DNA of 64,000 bases from Flavobacterium magnum (GTDB lineage Bacteria; Bacteroidota; Bacteroidia; Flavobacteriales; Flavobacteriaceae), in the NCBI RefSeq assembly GCF_003055625.1, contig NZ_CP028811.1, forward strand, positions 124,001 through 188,000. Reading direction: 5' to 3'. The number at the start of each line of letters is the position of its first letter. The stretch's first letter is position 1. The notes under the pieces are model-generated. The model worked only from the letters and a program-made list of their open reading frames with translations, did no database searches and was not told the origin of the DNA. A program made the translations under genes and the position numbers. Positions 61,446 through 64,000 of the stretch are shown here, one piece after another.

Positions 61446-64000
61446 ATGAAACCTAGATTAACAAATTACTTTGCAGTGCTTTTTGTGCTGTTTGTGCAAT
61501 TCGCATTTGCACAGGAAAGGACGGTTAGCGGGACAGTTTCTGACAATAGTGGCTTACCGCTTCCCGGCGTAAGCATTGTCGTCAAGGGGACGCAAACCGG
61601 TACCCAGACCGATTTTGATGGTAAGTTTTCCATCCAGGCAACACCTACAACCGTGTTGGTGTTCAGTTTCATCGGAATGAAAACACAGGAAGTCACTGCC
61701 TCTTCCACAAACCTGAACGTAAAAATGGCCGAAGATGCGGTGGAGCTCGAAGGTGTGGTCGTGACGGCGTTCGGAATCAAGAGAAACCCGAAAGATCTGG
61801 GGTACTCTGTAAGCAGTGTGAAAGCCGAAGATCTTACGGGAAATTCCGAACCGGACCTAATCCGTTCGTTAAACGGTAAGGTTGCGGGTGTAAACGTGAA
61901 CGTCTCAACGGGGGTCGCCGGTGCGGCAAACCAGATTACAATCAGGGGTATCAATTCGTTTAACGGCGACACACAACCTCTGATCATCGTGGATGGTGTG
62001 GCCTATGACAACACCGAAATTACGACATCAAGCCAAGTTACCGGTGGTGGTGGATACCAGAACGGACTTTCCAGTCTTGACCCGAATGACATTGCGACCT
62101 TCAACGTACTGAAGAGTGCGGCTGCTTCTGCGCTTTACGGCTCAAGGGCGCGTAACGGGGTTATCGTAATCACTACAAAATCAGGATCAGGTGGCAAGAA
62201 AGACAGCAAACTGAGCGTGAATGTGGGTACCGGAACTTATTTCGAGACCATTGCCAATTTACCGGATTACCAAAACAAATATGGGGCTGGAGCCAATGGA
62301 AATTATTCCAATTCGAATGGTTCGTGGGGACCAAGTTTCGAATCGCTGACAACGATCCCTACATGGGGTCCACTGCTTGATGCGTTTCCTGAATTGGGAC
62401 CAACACAACCTTACGTAGCCCATCCGAATAACGTTAAGGACCTGTTCCAGACCGGTACGGTGATCGATAATACAATCGGTTTCAGCTACAGCGGACAGGA
62501 CGGCAGTTTCAATGTAACCATCTCGGATCTCGATCAGGACGGTTATATTCCTTACAACACGTATGACAGGACGTCAATAGCTGTTGGAGGTACTTTTAAA
62601 TTGGCCAACAAACTTACCGTAGGGGCAAATGCCAGTTTATCTAAAACTGCTCAGGTAGGCGGTTTCTTCGGTGAAAACCAATTTGACGGTTCTTCGTCTT
62701 CGTTTGCAAGGACATTGTACCTGGCAAGGAACTGGGACTTCAACTTACCATACAAGGATCCTGTTACAGGCTACTCCGTGACTCCCGTTGCCGGACAGTT
62801 TGACCATCCATTATGGTCCTGGGAGCATGATCAGATTTCCACAGACACTTACAGGACCGTGACGGGTATGAATTTGAACTATGCCATCAACGACCACATC
62901 TCAGCAAGCTACCGCATCGGTGTGAACCGCTACAACCTGGCCCGTAAGGAAATTCGTGACCTTGGATCGCGTGCTGAAGGCGGATTGGGATCCATCACTA
63001 CTGATAATTACACCAATCAAAACATCGAATCCACTTTGTTGCTGAACTTTAATTATAAGTTAAGCGACAGTTTTAATTTCGAAGGTATACTTGGAAACAA
63101 CATATTCGATGAAACAGTACATCGCATAGTTTATTACGGCAAGGAATTAAACCTTCCGAACATTTACACCATGCACAACGTAAAAAACATTTCGAACCTG
63201 CTCGATGAAAGTACAAGGAAAAGGAATGCGGGTATTTTCGCCGACGTCACATTCTCTTACAAAGAATACCTGTTCCTTAATGCAACAGCCAGGAATGATT
63301 TCAGTTCCTCACTGCCAAAAGACAACAATTCGTACTTCTACCCTTCCGCAAGTGCCTCTATTATCCTGACCGATGCACTCGGAATTAAAAGTGATGTACT
63401 TGGTTTTGCAAAACTGCGTGCCGCGTACGCAAAAGTGGGTAACGATGCCGATGCCGAATTTATCAAACGCAGCTTCGTACAGGGGCAGGCTTATAATGGA
63501 GCGACAATCATCAGAAATGACACTGAAATCGGAGATCCGAATGTCACTCCTGAATTTACGGATGAATTTGAAATCGGAACGGATTTAGAATTCTTCAAAA
63601 GGAGGATTATCGTTGACCTGAGCTTGTACAACAAAACCACAAAGGATCTGCTTACTCCTGTAACGGTTCCAACTTCAAGCGGTTATGAAATATTAAGGAC
63701 GAACCTTGGGGAAATGACCAATAAGGGTATCGAACTTGGATTGACCCTGGTGCCGGTCCAGAACACAAACTTCAAATGGACATTATACACCACGTTCACG
63801 AAAAACAAAAATGAGGTTACTGAGCTGATTGAAGGGCTCGACAGGTTTGCGCTTGATCCTAATGAACCTTCTTATGTCATTAAGGGAGAGCCATTCGGGG
63901 TATTTTATGGTACAAAATTCGCTCGTGACGCGAACGGAAATTACCTGATCGATCAGGATGGTGGTGGTATCATTGCCGATCCTACTCCGGGTATCATCGG
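61446..64000 (+). CDS. SusC/RagA-type TonB-linked outer-membrane protein, 3' end cut by window
   Basis: At least 851 codons from the ATG at 61446, open to the window edge. Signal peptide with core YFAVLFVLFVQFAFAQ, then a CarboxypepD_reg-like domain (RTVSGTVSDNSGLPLPGVSI ... DFDGKFSI; residues 24-105), a TonB-box-like stretch (ELEGVVVTAFGIKR), a plug (VAGVNVNVSTGVAGAANQI; PLIIVDGVAYDN; SAAASALYGSRARNGVI) and barrel strands. This is the SusC family, which imports glycans or peptides with a SusD lipoprotein. A susD gene would be expected just after, outside the window. No substrate can be inferred. No clear TAnnTTTG promoter lies in the 95-bp gap upstream. Confidence 0.95.
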   Translation, partial: MKPRLTNYFAVLFVLFVQFAFAQERTVSGTVSDNSGLPLPGVSIVVKGTQTGTQTDFDGKFSIQATPTTVLVFSFIGMKTQEVTASSTNLNVKMAEDAVELEGVVVTAFGIKRNPKDLGYSVSSVKAEDLTGNSEPDLIRSLNGKVAGVNVNVSTGVAGAANQITIRGINSFNGDTQPLIIVDGVAYDNTEITTSSQVTGGGGYQNGLSSLDPNDIATFNVLKSAAASALYGSRARNGVIVITTKSGSGGKKDSKLSVNVGTGTYFETIANLPDYQNKYGAGANGNYSNSNGSWGPSFESLTTIPTWGPLLDAFPELGPTQPYVAHPNNVKDLFQTGTVIDNTIGFSYSGQDGSFNVTISDLDQDGYIPYNTYDRTSIAVGGTFKLANKLTVGANASLSKTAQVGGFFGENQFDGSSSSFARTLYLARNWDFNLPYKDPVTGYSVTPVAGQFDHPLWSWEHDQISTDTYRTVTGMNLNYAINDHISASYRIGVNRYNLARKEIRDLGSRAEGGLGSITTDNYTNQNIESTLLLNFNYKLSDSFNFEGILGNNIFDETVHRIVYYGKELNLPNIYTMHNVKNISNLLDESTRKRNAGIFADVTFSYKEYLFLNATARNDFSSSLPKDNNSYFYPSASASIILTDALGIKSDVLGFAKLRAAYAKVGNDADAEFIKRSFVQGQAYNGATIIRNDTEIGDPNVTPEFTDEFEIGTDLEFFKRRIIVDLSLYNKTTKDLLTPVTVPTSSGYEILRTNLGEMTNKGIELGLTLVPVQNTNFKWTLYTTFTKNKNEVTELIEGLDRFALDPNEPSYVIKGEPFGVFYGTKFARDANGNYLIDQDGGGIIADPTPGII

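Noticed and set aside
61466..61987. 173-codon minus-strand open frame
   Set aside because: Antisense to the SusC-type receptor, whose plus-strand reading frame is open to the window edge with clear domains.

Overview
The window looks like a chromosomal segment of a Bacteroidota bacterium, most likely a Flavobacterium-type member of the Flavobacteriaceae. The evidence is direct: promoters follow the Bacteroidota -7 pattern TAnnTTTG, starts have A-rich leaders rather than Shine-Dalgarno sites, seven secreted proteins end in type IX secretion (T9SS) sorting domains, a SusC-type TonB-dependent receptor closes the window, and the ribosomal order is rpsL-rpsG-fusA-rpsJ then S10-spc-alpha, followed by carA and eno.

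Layout. 1-5.6 kb (minus): capsule or exopolysaccharide operon with a Wza-like export lipoprotein, a Wzc-like tyrosine autokinase, a UDP-HexNAc 4-epimerase and a UDP-HexNAc 6-dehydrogenase, continuing beyond base 1. 5.7-10.7 kb: recR, a sodium:solute symporter, a CoA-binding protein, a carboxypeptidase-regulatory-domain protein, a MarC-family protein and a DoxX-like protein. 10.2-15.3 kb: a haem-uptake locus (TonB receptor, HmuY-like lipoprotein, DoxX-like protein) divergent from a DUF6607-like secreted protein. 15.4-17.5 kb: a guanidine-modifying hydrolase and an arginase. 17.8-20.7 kb: a T9SS adhesin-like protein and citrate synthase.

20.9-38.8 kb is the accessory core: six large secreted leucine-rich-repeat (LRR) proteins on the minus strand, with a LytS/LytTR-type two-component pair among them. 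Each paralogue carries a signal peptide, an EF-hand-like DxNxDG loop, 21-residue LRRs, a Cys-containing cap, beta-sandwich domains and a T9SS C-terminal domain. The three upstream genes (31.5-38.8 kb) are spaced by one nucleotide, share signal-peptide DNA and show mosaic near-identity in their 3' halves, which suggests recent duplication and gene conversion. The kinase, regulator and two more LRR genes look like one transcription unit, with a promoter before the kinase and a terminator only after the last LRR gene. This is the best candidate here for a little-described system: a periplasm-sensing regulator cotranscribed with diversifying surface LRR proteins.

39-41.7 kb: eno and carA, separated by a non-coding stretch resembling a Flavobacterium intergenic repeat. 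42-59.5 kb: the ribosomal super-cluster, complete from rplQ back to rpsL and including the short rpmJ at 45178-45294. It is split by a strong terminator and a new promoter between rpsJ and rplC, and has a long inverted repeat between rpsN and rpsH. 59.7-64 kb (plus): an Omp85/TamA-like outer-membrane protein with a TTG start, then a SusC/RagA receptor cut by the window end. I saw no tRNA, rRNA, CRISPR array, insertion sequence or prophage.
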